Both the position numbers and the translations under genes were made by a program. The notes under the pieces were generated by a model that saw only the letters and a program-made list of their open reading frames with translations, was not told where the DNA came from and made no database searches. Of a stretch of DNA of 64,000 nucleotides, positions 32,167 through 43,679 are shown piece by piece (the first letter of the stretch is position 1; every line of letters starts with the position of its first letter). The stretch is from Ehretia macrophylla (Eukaryota; Streptophyta; Magnoliopsida; Boraginales; Ehretiaceae): assembly GCA_037974665.1 (NCBI GenBank), contig CM075770.1:94670850-94734849 (forward strand), written 5' to 3'.

Positions 32167-34734
32167 CTATTGTCCGCTAGCAATAGGTCCCAATCTCTCT
32201 GGAATGGTCAATTCTGGGCAGTGGATGATGGTGAAGCTTCGAATCACAGGCAAGGCTTCTTCTGCCAATTCCCATTTCTTCAAAAGAGGTAAATTAGAGA
32301 GAGTAAGATGCTCAAGTTGATGAAACCCACCGTTACTGCATGTAATGTTGCTCACAAACAAAAAAGCTTCATCTAAGTAGAGACTCCTTAAGTTCAACAA
32401 TTTCTCCAATATAGGCATGGGATCTTTTGAGAGTTGCGTTTTTCTTAACTTCAACGCTTGGAGGCATTGTGGCAATTCATCGGACGGTGGCAGCTTCTCT
32501 ATTCTTCCTTCTAGTGACAGTTTAGAGAGACGTGGACAAGAAAAAAGAGGGTGCAGCGGTGGGAGAGTTACAGGGCTTTTCAGAGAAAGAGTTGTGAGGT
32601 TTATTAAGTTCCTAACTGAATCTAGAGAGTATGCCATACTTCCTAGCGGCCAAATATTACAGAGGCCCAGTTCTTGGAGATTGACTAAATTGGCAGTATC
32701 ATTATTCATCCAATGCTCATACGTGACCTCTTTAAGAGTTCTCAGATTTGTCAAGCTGTCGAGTCGGAAATTCCCGTTGTATATGAACAAATACAAATGC
32801 CTTAGATCGATGAGCTGAGATATCTCCATTGGAAATTTGCAATGGCCTAGAGATGGTCGTAATTCAAGGGTTTGTAAGTTTTTCAATTTGCCTATAGTCC
32901 GAGGCAAAGAGTTTATATCCTTCAGAGTTAAGAACTTGAGGCGATTCAGGTTCTTGATATTAGGAGGCAGCCCACAATTATTATCAGAATAAGAACTTTT
33001 CTCCTGGTATAGCACAGAAAGTTGTTTGAACTTTTTACTTATAGTCTTCAACTTCTTTTTATCAATAAATTCTAGATTGAAGAACACTAGAGACTTCAAT
33101 TCTGCAGGGGATTGGCCATCTAAAAATGATTGGTTACCAGGAGAATGGATGGCCAATCTCAATCGATTGCCTGAAGGTGTACCTTTGTATACGCGTGAGT
33201 CATAAATATCAAACAGGTTTGATTTCATGGCCTCTGCGACTACAAGATCTCGCAAAAGATCGTGTATCCTGCATGCTTCAATTCCTCGCCAGGATTCCTC
33301 TGCCACTTGTATCAGACAACGACCAATTAGATCACGCAAGCAACGCCAAGCATCGTACTCCATGTTGTTTCCTTGTATGAATCCCTCTGCCATCCACAAC
33401 CGCATCAACTTCTCTGAACTAAATTCATAATCCTCAGGAAAGATCCCAACATAGAGAAAACAGTCTTTCAATTCGGCAGACAAATCGCTGTAGCTCAAGG
33501 AAAACAAATGAGAGATCTCGATAGAGTCATCCTTCATATGCCGCCAAAGTTGCTCCTTTACACTGAGCCATTCATCTAGTTCCTTTTTATTGGATAGCAG
33601 CCCACCAAGTACAATGATGGCAAGTGGTAAACCACGGCATTTCTCTACCATTTCCTTTCCCGTCTCCTGCATTGCAGGAGAAAACAGACCTCCAAGGGAA
33701 ATCTTCTTCTTGAAAAGATTCCAACTCTCTGCTGGGCTCAAGTTTCGGAGACGATGAGCAAAGGTTTTGTCATCCACTCGTTCTGCCACCTCCTTGTTGC
33801 GTGTTGTGATAATGACTCTACTACCATTGGAACAATCTGGAAAGGCCCTCTGCAAGCTTTGCCAAGCTTTTTGGTGCCACACGTCATCAACAACTACGAT
33901 ATATTTTTTATCTTCCAAGAAATTGCGGAGGTAAGCCTCTAAATCTACCTCATTCATCCTTTCTAGCATCTCTAGTTCTTCTCCACTGCTGACCTTTTTA
34001 AAAGATTTGATAATAGTCTGAAGAAGATCTTTAGTACTATAATCCTGAGAAACACAAACCCAAGCACGACAATCAAAACCTGCTATGCTTTTATCAACAG
34101 ATTTATATAGCTCCCTGGCAAGAGTAGTTTTACCGCTGACACCCATGCCATAAATTGAAATGACACTGCGGCGAGCCTCGTCTTTGAGAAGTTCTGTCAA
34201 CAACATCTTTTTGACATCTTCAAAGCCAACAAGGAGTTCTCCCTCGGCATACGGAGTAGATCTTCTAAGCTCTCTTAGGCTTGATCCGTTATTGCTTGGC
34301 CTTTCTCCCGCATTACTGAGACTCGTGATACCATAAGTCTCTCGCCTGCGAGAAAGATCCATAACCCTTTCCTTGACTGACTTGATTTTATTGCCAATAG
34401 CATATATACGGGCTTCTCTTTTCGGGGTACGAGCATACCTCTTCACACGATCAACAATTCCGTGCTCTCGAGTTTCATCATTGCCTACCTTGATGTTAAA
34501 TTCCTCCAGGATATGCACAGTTTCACGTGCAAGACCTGTGATTTCAGATACCAACTGCTGCACTCGAGGGTCCGCACTTTGTTTTCTTTCCGCATCGTGA
34601 AGAAAAGATTGCATGTATTGGAACTCTCTTTTCAGCCACTCTACATCATTTCTGAAACTTAGTCGGCGTCCTACTGGTTGGATGAGAAAGTCGCCAAGTG
34701 TTCTCACAACAGATGATATTGCAGAGTCTACCAT
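32167..34734 (-). CDS. CC-NBS-LRR (NLR) disease resistance protein, RPP13/RPP8-like
   Basis: Intracellular immune receptor of the CNL class: senses pathogen effectors and triggers defence through ATP-dependent switching. Intact, intronless, 855 residues, ATG at 34732-34734 and TAG stop. Residues about 1-150 form an Rx-type coiled coil; the EDVID motif is replaced by ETVHILEEF. NB-ARC motifs: P-loop YGMGVSGKTT (~195-204), WVCVSQDYSTKDLL (RNBS-A), kinase-2 YIVVVDDVW (~278-286), GSRVIITTRN (RNBS-B), NLSPAESWNLF (RNBS-C), CRGLPLAI (~366), CFLYVGIFPEDYEF (~425-438), and CRIHDLLRDLV at the MHD position, reading IHD (~490). LRRs run from about 560 to the end (LPRTIGKLKNLQTLEL and similar). P-loop Lys, kinase-2 Asp pair and the His-Asp of MHD are kept, so it looks functional. 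It lies between two copies of the MFS last exon. Class is certain; the pathogen recognised cannot be told. Confidence 0.95.
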   Translation of the reverse strand: MVDSAISSVVRTLGDFLIQPVGRRLSFRNDVEWLKREFQYMQSFLHDAERKQSADPRVQQLVSEITGLARETVHILEEFNIKVGNDETREHGIVDRVKRYARTPKREARIYAIGNKIKSVKERVMDLSRRRETYGITSLSNAGERPSNNGSSLRELRRSTPYAEGELLVGFEDVKKMLLTELLKDEARRSVISIYGMGVSGKTTLARELYKSVDKSIAGFDCRAWVCVSQDYSTKDLLQTIIKSFKKVSSGEELEMLERMNEVDLEAYLRNFLEDKKYIVVVDDVWHQKAWQSLQRAFPDCSNGSRVIITTRNKEVAERVDDKTFAHRLRNLSPAESWNLFKKKISLGGLFSPAMQETGKEMVEKCRGLPLAIIVLGGLLSNKKELDEWLSVKEQLWRHMKDDSIEISHLFSLSYSDLSAELKDCFLYVGIFPEDYEFSSEKLMRLWMAEGFIQGNNMEYDAWRCLRDLIGRCLIQVAEESWRGIEACRIHDLLRDLVVAEAMKSNLFDIYDSRVYKGTPSGNRLRLAIHSPGNQSFLDGQSPAELKSLVFFNLEFIDKKKLKTISKKFKQLSVLYQEKSSYSDNNCGLPPNIKNLNRLKFLTLKDINSLPRTIGKLKNLQTLELRPSLGHCKFPMEISQLIDLRHLYLFIYNGNFRLDSLTNLRTLKEVTYEHWMNNDTANLVNLQELGLCNIWPLGSMAYSLDSVRNLINLTTLSLKSPVTLPPLHPLFSCPRLSKLSLEGRIEKLPPSDELPQCLQALKLRKTQLSKDPMPILEKLLNLRSLYLDEAFLFVSNITCSNGGFHQLEHLTLSNLPLLKKWELAEEALPVIRSFTIIHCPELTIPERLGPIASGQ

Positions 34735-35304
34735 CTTTCCAGTCGAGTAGTAACGGGGAAAGAGGTAGGCTATGTTTTCAGAGTCTCAACCAAATTTAAT
34801 GGCGAAAATTGACAGAGTGGGGAATCGGACTTTAGTCTAGATGGAAGAAAGAGAGAGATCCTGCTCAGACGCGGTAAGGCTGGGGTAGTTTCCATTTCAT
34901 GTGCACGAAACATCAAAGAAACTAAACAAACTAACGTTGGTAAGTGGGGGTAGGTGAGGAATAAATCATACCTCATGTCACGCTGCCCCAAGTAACGCTT
35001 ATTGCTATATATTATTTTATTTTTATCACTTAAATACTGCATTCTACATGTAAATTTACAAACAAAACTTGTGTTCTGGTGTGCACGAAACATTGAAGAA
35101 ACTAAACAAATAGACTTTAGTGGCTTTGTATCAAGCACACCCCAAGTACCCCAAAGCAATTTCAGCTATGTGGTCGTAAAGAAAATATTGGGTGTCCATG
35201 AATGTATATTAAGTTTGAACTACGTTAAAAGTTTTATGTATCCTTTGTATTTGTGTGTATGTATCCTTTACATTTGTATACCAGATCCAATTTCCAACAA
35301 TAAA
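34735..35304. other. 5' flank of the NLR gene
   Basis: Promoter-side DNA of the minus-strand NLR. Two similar TGCACGAAACATYRAAGAAACTAAACAAA segments (about 34900 and 35080) form an imperfect local repeat. I could not place a TATA box with confidence. Confidence 0.4.
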
Positions 35305-37350
35305 GGTTAATGAGTTAAAAGAGGATATGACTTTTGACATGATCAAATAGTATTATGGGATCCATAAAACCGATCCCACCAAGTGAAATAAATATTTGAT
35401 TTCGTTTGAGTTGGTTTAGGGTTACATTAGTTAAATGTTGGGGCAAGTTTTGGGGTTGGGGAGCGTTGGGGTTCTTGGGTTATATTGAAGAAAAGGTATG
35501 ATCGTAGAAGTGGTAAAGAGTATCAACAGTTAAATATAGAAAAAATAATAGCAATCCCTACAAAATATTGAAATAGTTGCACCATGTACAAACTGCTCAT
35601 TTGAGTTTGTTTATCAATGGATTTTATTGTTTTAGATACGTACTTACTGATGGAGGAGTGTCAGAAGAGACGCTGTTGAACTTTTAAAGCCAAGAAATTA
35701 GTGGAATAATTGATAACTCAACAAAGATGTAAATACACAACCAATCACCTGAATTAAGGAAGCAGATGTACATGTAATCTGGCTATGAATATACAAGCCT
35801 CAGAAAAGCGCCGTACTGTAATTGGAGATCTTACAATATTAAGAAGATTGGAATAAGAGAGCATTTTCCTTCTATAATAAGTGATTATTCAACCAAATTA
35901 TGTTCAGGAAAATGGTAAACAGAAAAAAGGAAAGGAAGTTCATTTGAATATGACTGGTGATTCTATTTGCTTGGTTGATGATAAGATATTAAGATACATT
36001 ATATATAATTACTGACTCATCACAATTATATTGTATACTCATTTGAGAATATCAGAATACCTTTCAGTTCTGGTGGATGATCACTTTTCTGCTAGCTTCC
36101 TCGGCTATCATACCTGCTCCATACTTCTGTTCAATGATTTCACGTTCAGACTTCAAGATCTCTACTGCGACTACTCATTTTGGATGAACTGTGCAATTCT
36201 ATTGGCTACTCAGTTGTTGCTTTTCATAGAAAGCTGAACATGTAGATGAATCAAAATCTAATTTTCTTTTCTGATATGCATATGTAGAAAAAAGATCAAA
36301 TGGCATGTTATATGGTGCAATTTTCAAAGTCAAAACAGTGAAAATGATGAAGAAAAACACCTTGCAACCAACGTCGTATCTTGAAATTGTACATCAATTG
36401 GTAGGCGCAAAGCACATTTTGATTTTGATTGAGGATGTATGTCTGCCAATTCAGAAATGTGATCATTCGTGTTGACAAAGTTTGCTCACGTTTTGTGGAA
36501 CATTTTGTACATAATAGAACTATAGATTGTTCGTATCTGAGAACTTATGCTGATGGGAAAGAAGCCTCTTCTCATCTTGCTCGTCAGAATCAAGGCTTTC
36601 CTCTCCTTCATAATCTATATCAATCACAGTTCTTTCTTTTCCATGCTCATCTGATTCTGAAACATGGAGGTGAGTGTACTCTTCTCCTGAAGGAGAATTC
36701 TCCATTTCTATCTGTTGCAACTCGGACTCTATCAAAGCATCCATCCTTGCACGCTCTCTGTCTCTTGGATATGTACAATAGAGGAAGGAATAGAAGAAGC
36801 AGCAGATGGCCATTGGAAGTCCTATAGCTGTATAAAGTGCTTTTGCAAGAGCTGCAGCATTCTCTCTATCTGTTTCAATTTCAACTGAGTCTGTTGATCC
36901 CTTCGGAATTGGTTTGTAACCATAAACATGCTGAGCGAGGATCCCAACAACAGGTGGAGCGAATGATGATAGTATGGACTCGAAAGACCGATCTAAAGCA
37001 TAGATGCTTGTCCTAGCCCTTGCAGGAACTATTTCTGCAAATATAGGGCTGTAGACATATCAGGATTGAATAATCAATGCATATCAGAGAAACTTCTAAT
37101 TCCAACATTCTGATGCTGAATGAAAAACTGAGCAAGCATCATTTACAAAGCGCACAGTCCTCCTACACATGATATGTCGCCCATAAATTCCGTAAAAAGG
37201 AATCAAATTACAATCATGATTGTTCAGAGAAATAGATTTCGGAAGTACTCAGTATTTTTCTTTTAGAATTAATCAAATATCGGTTTGTAAATCGTATTCA
37301 AATAACGAGTATCCATATGATTTTAGAAGAAAGAGAATCCTAGCCCTTTC
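35305..37350. repeat. Segmental duplication, copy 2 (contains the real MFS exon 3)
   Basis: Partner of 29140-31800. It holds the functional last exon of the MFS gene (36520-37048), its 3' flank and the first part of intron 2. Confidence 0.9.
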
Positions 37351-40300
37351 GGGGCCACAGAACACAATTGAATGACTCTAAGTTAAGGGAGGGATATAGG
37401 ATAGCTGAGATTTAAGCAGGATGAGAAAGAGGGTGCAGTTACTATTAAGAATGGCTTCATATGTACGGTTGCATCAGAAGTCTACTAAAGCAATTTCAAA
37501 AGCTTCTTTAGAGAACTGATGCACAAAATTCATTAATTTTGATGAGCATCTACATCTTAAATCACAAATATACAATAGTCGTGTAGCTGTTCAATGATTG
37601 TCCTTTCGCCATTACTCTCCTCCAAGGTAAGAATAGAAGTGTAAATCTGCAATAGACCTTCGAGAAGCATGATACATGATCCTATTGATTCCATGCCAGT
37701 TAGAACATTATCCTTCCTGATCTATAATGATACTCCTAGTTTTAAGTTTCTGCTGGATTGAAGTAATAGGACAACAACTTGGCTACCTTCCTATTTCCCC
37801 ATTGCCCTGCCCAGCAAAAAGTATATTGAAAAGGAATAGAAACGAGAGGAATGGAAACAAATATAAGAATAAGAAAAATACATCAAAACTTCTTTCAAAT
37901 TCCGTGAAAAATAATATTGGTTTGATAGACCTACTTGTTTGTTGCTGCAGCATTCCAAGATATACTCAATCCCATGATAAACAAGACCAGACCATGCATG
38001 GCCGCAGTGTTTGGGTCATCAGGCAATGCCAACAGCAGAATTGCCGCCAAAGGGATTGCAGAACCAGAGCTAATTTGAGAAAGAATAATCCTTCCAGCAT
38101 TTGGAAACCGTTGGGCTAGGATGTCTCCCATCTTTCCACCAAACAATCCTCCAATTGAACCAGCAACCACAAACAAGGTCCAGAGTAATGCAGTTGTCTT
38201 GTGGGAGAAACCTATAAGCTCCAACCACATAGGGGCAAATGACAGAGACGACCAGGGAAATGATCCAGAGACTCCTTGAGCAATGAGTATTTGGAAGGAT
38301 GGTATTTTTATGACTGCTTTTGCCTCTTTGATAAGATCCTTAAATTCTTCGCGAAATGGTTTAGGTGCTTGATTTTTAGGTCTGCCATCACTATCAACAT
38401 AGAAGGGATCGTTGGCAAAGAGGCGGACCAAAATACCAACTATTACACTGATCAGTCCAACCAGATGGAAGGCGATTCTCCAACCAGGAATTCCCATGAA
38501 CGTTGTTGATGCTATTAGCACAGCACAAAGTCCACCAATAATGGAGCCAAAGCTTCCTGTCAGCTGCAGCCATCCAAAAGCTGTTCCACGATTGCTTTCA
38601 TCAGTAGAGTCAGCAACAAGGGACTGTATTGCTGGTATGACTATGGCAAGTCCTATACCATTTAAACCTCTTGAAATTGCCACCTATTGAACAAGATAAG
38701 AGAGAACTAACAAGTAATGCATTTTGTTCAAGGGAGTACAACATATCAGAGTATCGTCAACCAAACATAGGACTACAGTTATTTTTTTCCTGTTTATGTA
38801 CGATTATGTACTTGATAAACTAGACAAATTAGTGATTATTCCACAGATAACTTATTATTGTATCTCAATTGATATTCATAAGATAGAAATAGTAGAATAT
38901 ATAGTAAAAGATGTGAATTCTGTAAACTTTAGGGGTGAGAACCCCCTCAGCCCCACAGATGTGCTTCAAGATTAATTACCCAAAAAGGTCGATTTTACAT
39001 AATAAGAAATCTAAATCATTTTCCAAAGCAGTGCCTGGAAAACGACCATTAAATTCTAATCAATAACCCTAAGTTCAACTTATTGTTCGTCCCTTTAACC
39101 TGAAGATTTCATTAGGATCTTCCACTGTTTAAATTTTTTTTACGTTTTCAATGTATGAAATCTTGAAGCCCTTAACATTCAGTTTCTTTTTTTTGCTAAA
39201 AAAAAAAAAAAAAAAAAAGAAGCTGAATATTAAGGGCTTCAAGATTTCATACATTGATTTCATCTGTTTTTGTTTCCAACACTCATTTACAATCTTTCCT
39301 TATTCCATGTCTTCCAGGAAGATGCATCTTATTACATGCTTCCCAAAAAGTAGAAGTGAAATGTTCAACAGAAAATTTAAATCAGGACTAAAATTTTCAA
39401 GATCAGATGGCAAGTGCACAAACAGAATCTGATGTAACATTAAAGAAAGCTTGGAATGTCCATATTAGTGGCATCGAATTGTGGCCTTATGATTACACAA
39501 CCGAAAATCACATAAAAATTTGAATAACTTTCTAATTTTACATTTTTATAGATAGTGAGTATGGCCAAATGCTATCCCACTGGCTGTACTTTGGCTGAAA
39601 TTCTAAACAATCTGATTCTTTTACACTCACATATGCATACATCCCATATGTTTCTTTTCCTTTACTTCACAATAGAAATACCACACTCCAATTATCTACA
39701 CAGACACACACGTACACATAAACATATGTATCCTTCTTCTCTATAAATTCATATAACACCTTATAATAGGTCATTCACTCAATTGCAAACAAGAACAACC
39801 AAATTTGAATCATCTCCAACATATTCTTACCTAAATCTTTCTGATAAGAGATATGAGATTCCATCCTAAAACTAATTGGTGCTCGGTGGAATAGTCCAAC
39901 ATCTTATATGCTAGTATAGAAAGTCCTAATTTATCTATGTAAAACAATTAGATTCTCCAACATCTCTTTTCACGTGTGACCTATAATTCAATCGTTGAAA
40001 GCACAATTAGTATGTAATAAGATAAGCAACAGATTTTAGAGAGTTGCATGCCAAAGTCAACGCCTGAAACACGAATGAGTCGAACGTGGATGGATAACAT
40101 AGGACTAAGGTACAACTCTAACACGATGATAAAAACACGGGGTTCTATTCTAAAAACAAGTGGTGTTAGATAGAGTAGTCCATGATCTTATACACACATT
40201 TAGAAAGTCTTAGTTTATCCATATGACATAATTAAATTCTCCAACACTTTCTGCTTAGCAGTTCAACACAGTATTCACTAAACAAAAATCTAGTAAGGTT

Positions 40301-41582
40301 CTCAAAATTACACTGCCACTTCTTCCCTCCTAATATAATCTTGGATAAAGTGTTTTTTTCTGGGTCAATATCTTGGATAAACTTAATCCTATAGAATTAT
40401 GTTCATTTTCTTCCTTTCCACCTAGCAAGTCAAATGCTAATCAAGGCCATTTGGTACCCCTAAACGTTCCTCTAATTTTATCCATCTCTTTATATTAACA
40501 TTTGTATTTCATTCGTTAAATCATTTTTTATTTTTGGTACAATAAAAACTAAAGTCGTGATTCAAACATAAAGTATCTGATTATAACTAGTCGCTATCCA
40601 ACCAACCCACCTAACTCTTGGGTGTCATTAGAGCAAGTCCAACAAGCTCTCTACTTTAGTTTTTTAGCAAAAGTAGAAAGTAAACTCAAAAAAATATACT
40701 CCAACAAACTAGTTATTTGATCTCACTAGATTGGAGGGCTCGCCACTTTGAAACCAAAAGCTCGCTCCTTAGTTGTGAGGAGCTCGCTGAAACTTTTTTT
40801 TTTGTTTTGTTTGTCAAGCTGTCAACAAAAAGTTGCAACAATAGACAAAAAAGCCACCAAAAGTCAAAGAGAGAGGGTTGGAAAGGAAAGGGAAAGTGGG
40901 AAAGAAAAGTGAAAAGAAAGAGTGAAATTAAATAGAGAGTATTGTTAGAGTAAAATTGAAATAGAGAGTTTATAAAAATAAAAAGTTAATAATTCCGCTA
41001 TTTATTATACAGAAAAAATAGGGAGTGTTGGACTTAGCCGTTAATTGAATCATTCAACAGCATATTGATCTTCACAACCAATCATGGAAAATAATCACAA
41101 GGAAACAACAAAATAACTATTTTTCATTGCACCAAAACAAACCGAAAAAATCTCAAAAACAAACATAGAACTCAGAAACAGAGTCATTCATTTCAACATG
41201 CATATGACTAAATATTTCTCACTCACACACACACATATACATAATCATAGTTGCATATTTTTAAAGAGACCTCAGCGAAGGTTGAGGAAACGGCAACGAG
41301 GAAGGTGGCAGCGGCCCAGAGGAAAGCACCGAGAGCGATAACATGCGTGCGGTTATAGCGGATGGAAAGGTAGGCGGCGAGAGGGTAGCAAGAGGTCTGC
41401 ACAATGGATCTGAACAAGGTCAACGAGCCCAGGCCCGTTGGGTCAGTGTGCAAGGCAGCACCAACCTCTTTGTACACACCAGGCAATAGGGCCTCGTCGG
41501 CCCGCTCCATTATGCCAGCTAGATTTACCAATATCAATGTTAAGGTCTCTGATCTCATCTCCTTCATCTTCTCCATTGTCAT
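36520..41582 (-). CDS. Major facilitator superfamily transporter, UNE2-like (3 exons, 529 aa)
   Basis: Exons on the minus strand: 41582-41271 (start ATG 41580-41582), 38683-37935 and 37048-36520. Introns of 2587 and 886 bp have GT donors (41270, 37934) and AG acceptors (before 38683 and 37048). Phases are 0 and 2, and the lengths give exactly 529 codons plus stop. Exon 1 has the conserved NLAGIMERADEALLPGVYKE start and DPTGLGSLTLFRS. Exon 2 has VADSTDESNRGTAFGWLQL, MGIPGWRIAFH and GGLFGGKMGDI. Exon 3 continues through IFAEIVPARARTSIYALD, GILAQHVYGYKPIP and a charged cytosolic tail. This matches the plant spinster-like MFS group that includes Arabidopsis UNE2 (from memory). It is an integral membrane protein with about 12 predicted spans; the substrate is unknown. 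Intron 1 holds a MITE and a long hairpin. Confidence 0.9.
39148..39257. repeat. Near-perfect 110-nt hairpin in MFS intron 1
   Basis: Two 40-nt arms (39148-39187 and 39218-39257) are complementary with only two mismatches, separated by a 30-nt T/A-rich loop containing a run of about 20 A. The geometry fits a foldback transposon remnant or a pre-miRNA-like stem. No family was recognised. Confidence 0.85.
39868..40250. repeat. Imperfect direct repeat in MFS intron 1
   Basis: A segment of about 100 bp at 39868-39965 (AAAACTAATTGGTG, GAAAGTCCTAATTTATC, AATTAGATTCTCCAACA) recurs at about 40150-40250 with many differences. Probably an old dispersed repeat; no ends identified. Confidence 0.5.
40631..41040. 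mobile_element. Harbinger-type MITE (about 410 bp) in MFS intron 1
   Basis: The left end GAGCAAGTCCAACAAGCTCTC and the reverse complement of the right end CGGCTAAGTCCAACACTCCC are alike. Both are flanked by TTA (40628-40630 and 41041-41043), the PIF/Harbinger target duplication. Non-coding, purine-rich in the right half. Confidence 0.7.
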
Positions 41583-42505
41583 GGTAGGTGGTGATGAGCG
41601 TTGACTTGAGACTTAGTTAACGTTACTTGATTTTGAGTGTTTTCTGTTTTTGAGGAATATGAGATTAAGAGTAGATTTTGGGGGGCTCTTGGACTGGGGT
41701 CCACATGACACGTGTCAGATAGAGTGTGGCTGAAGACTAGGATTGATGGTGAATAACATTTCTGCAAATGTTTTTTTTTTTGGCTTTGTGTTGTCTGTAC
41801 TTACCAAATGCTTTTTATGGAAATGAAGTGTCAGTTTGGACCAATCGGATTTCACTGCATGAATTTTGGGACCTTTGTAAGGTTGCCGAAATCAATGTGA
41901 TGTTTCCATTGCTGTATTTTAGGGACAAAAGTGGGGAGCTGTATACGTCCGATATCTTGATAAGCATATCAGACTTTAGAGAAAGTCTCCCGTGCAGAAA
42001 TCGCACAGTATGATTGTAAGATAAAATAAGTGGATTCCACTCTATCTCACAACTAAGAGAAAAATTCCAGAATTCCATCCTCTCCTTGATGAAGTAAACA
42101 TGTCGGACATTTTGGAAATAGGAAAACCTAGAGGTTTTGTGAGCGGCTATGAGTTAGGCAACCATTTGTCATTCTAAAGATCAATAACCATAAATTGTCT
42201 TTTATACGGATACAAGATATTACAAAAAATGGGTTTCACACAATAACTTAAGATTGCCTTTTATACGGATGCGGGATACTAATACAAAAAATGAACCCCA
42301 CACATGTGAGACTCACTTTTTATTTCACAATTGCATATTTTTTGCGTATGTATAGAAGCAATTTTCCAATAACTTTTCCACTTCCCTATAGACTAACTAC
42401 AACCAGACTTGAAGATATCCCTAAATATGACAGAAAACGTGAATGTGCAGTATATACACGTTTTTCAGATCAAATGACCAATTTTATTTAAAAAATGAAA
42501 ACAAA
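41583..42505. other. MFS promoter side and unassigned spacer
   Basis: Upstream region of the minus-strand MFS gene. A direct repeat of about 50 bp occurs at about 42180-42240 and 42242-42300 (ATTGYCTTTTATACGGATRC and AATACAAAAAATG blocks). No gene recognised. Confidence 0.4.
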
Positions 42506-42680
42506 ATATGCATAAGCAAAATCCTGGCTGTCAAAGCCAACTATCCGTTGCTTGATTCCATATTGTATGCATGTAATTAAGGGATTCTACATCTCCTCGA
42601 CACCACCATTGTATCTGTATATTGAGTGTAAATGCAATGCAAAATGTGTGTTGTTTATAATCACAAATTTAGTTTTTATA
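42506..42680 (+). repeat. Copia C 5' LTR (truncated at its left)
   Basis: Matches the last 175 bp of the 3' LTR; about 7% divergent by eye. Ends TTTTTATA rather than CA, as does the 3' copy. Confidence 0.8.
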
Positions 42681-42745
42681 TGGTATCAGTAGTCTCAAAA
42701 ACTCCCACGAGTGATCCAGTACTATCATCAGCCATTACACACTCC

Positions 42746-43664
42746 ATGGCCACCTCTTCCACTGCTACATCTTCTACCTCCACTCATGCTGAGACGACCA
42801 ACTCCACACATGTGGGATACGCGGATGGCACCTTTCCCTGCCCACCCGCAACAATCAAAACCAATGACACACTGACACCAAACCCGGCTTATATTACATG
42901 GCTGCGACAAGACAGCTTCATTCGTCGGATTTGGATCATCTCCTAACTAGAAGTTTGTTCTAATTTTCTAACATTCCATATTAACTATTTATTCACTTAA
43001 TAAAAGTATTTTCCCTCCAATGTTTGTAATTTGAAATTCAAATAAATGGTTATGATATAATGTTAGAATGTTAGAATTATTTTTAGTTAGGAGAGGATCC
43101 TAATCCTCATTCGTCATGCTATCCTCGTATCAGTTGAACCTCACATTGCACCAATGGTCACAACGGCAACAACAACACATGTCGCTTGGGATAAGCTCAG
43201 TACGACATTTGCGAACACATCAAAAACTCGCATTTACAACCTGCGCAACAGACTCATAAAAACCACCAAGGGCAGCCAGCCCGTTGCAGACTACATGCGC
43301 AGCATCAAAACAATAGTTGATGAACTAGACCTTGCTAATTCTTTCCCTTGGTGAAGATGAACTAATCATTACCGTTCTTTCAGGACTTGGTGATGATTAC
43401 AAGGAAATAAGTGCCGCTATATGTGCTCGGGACACTGCCATCTCTTTTGAAGAACTCTTTGAGAAGTTGGCGGATCATAAAACATTCCTTATGAGAGAGG
43501 AATCTAAGAAGGAAGTGCCACTTACAACAGCCCTATACTCAAACAAAGTAACAAAGGAAAACAATCTAATACCTATCACAAGAAAAATTCTCATTTCTCC
43601 TCCAATAGCAATTCCCAAACTCTCAACTTCTCTGGCAATCTGTTTCCCAATTTTGAAAAACTAA
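42746..43664 (+). pseudogene. Copia C gag (interrupted by a MITE)
   Basis: Starts MATSSTATSSTSTH and includes a YADGTFPCP segment and YITWLRQDS, typical of copia gag. It is cut at 42926 by the MITE and resumes at 43107. It then reads THVAWDKLSTTFANTSKTRI and GSQPVADYMRSIKTIVDEL (43154-43330). After a frameshift near 43345 it reads ISAAICARDTAISFEELFEKL, all UBN2-like gag core. The zinc knuckle and protease parts appear to be lost. Confidence 0.75.
42927..43106. mobile_element. 180-bp Mutator-type MITE in copia C gag
   Basis: The left end is GGATTTGGATCATCTCCTAAC; the reverse complement of the right end is GGATTAGGATCCTCTCCTAAC. Both are flanked by the perfect 9-bp repeat TCATTCGTC (42918-42926 and 43107-43115). 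A 9-bp duplication points to Mutator-like transposase. AT-rich, non-coding. Confidence 0.9.
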
Positions 43665-43679
43665 TCACACATCAATTGA

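Noticed and set aside
32417-32818. Plus-strand open frame across the NLR
   Set aside because: Antisense shadow of the LRR coding sequence; no independent motif.
34770-35159. Minus-strand open frame upstream of the NLR
   Set aside because: No conserved motif, contains a local direct repeat, and lies in the NLR promoter region.
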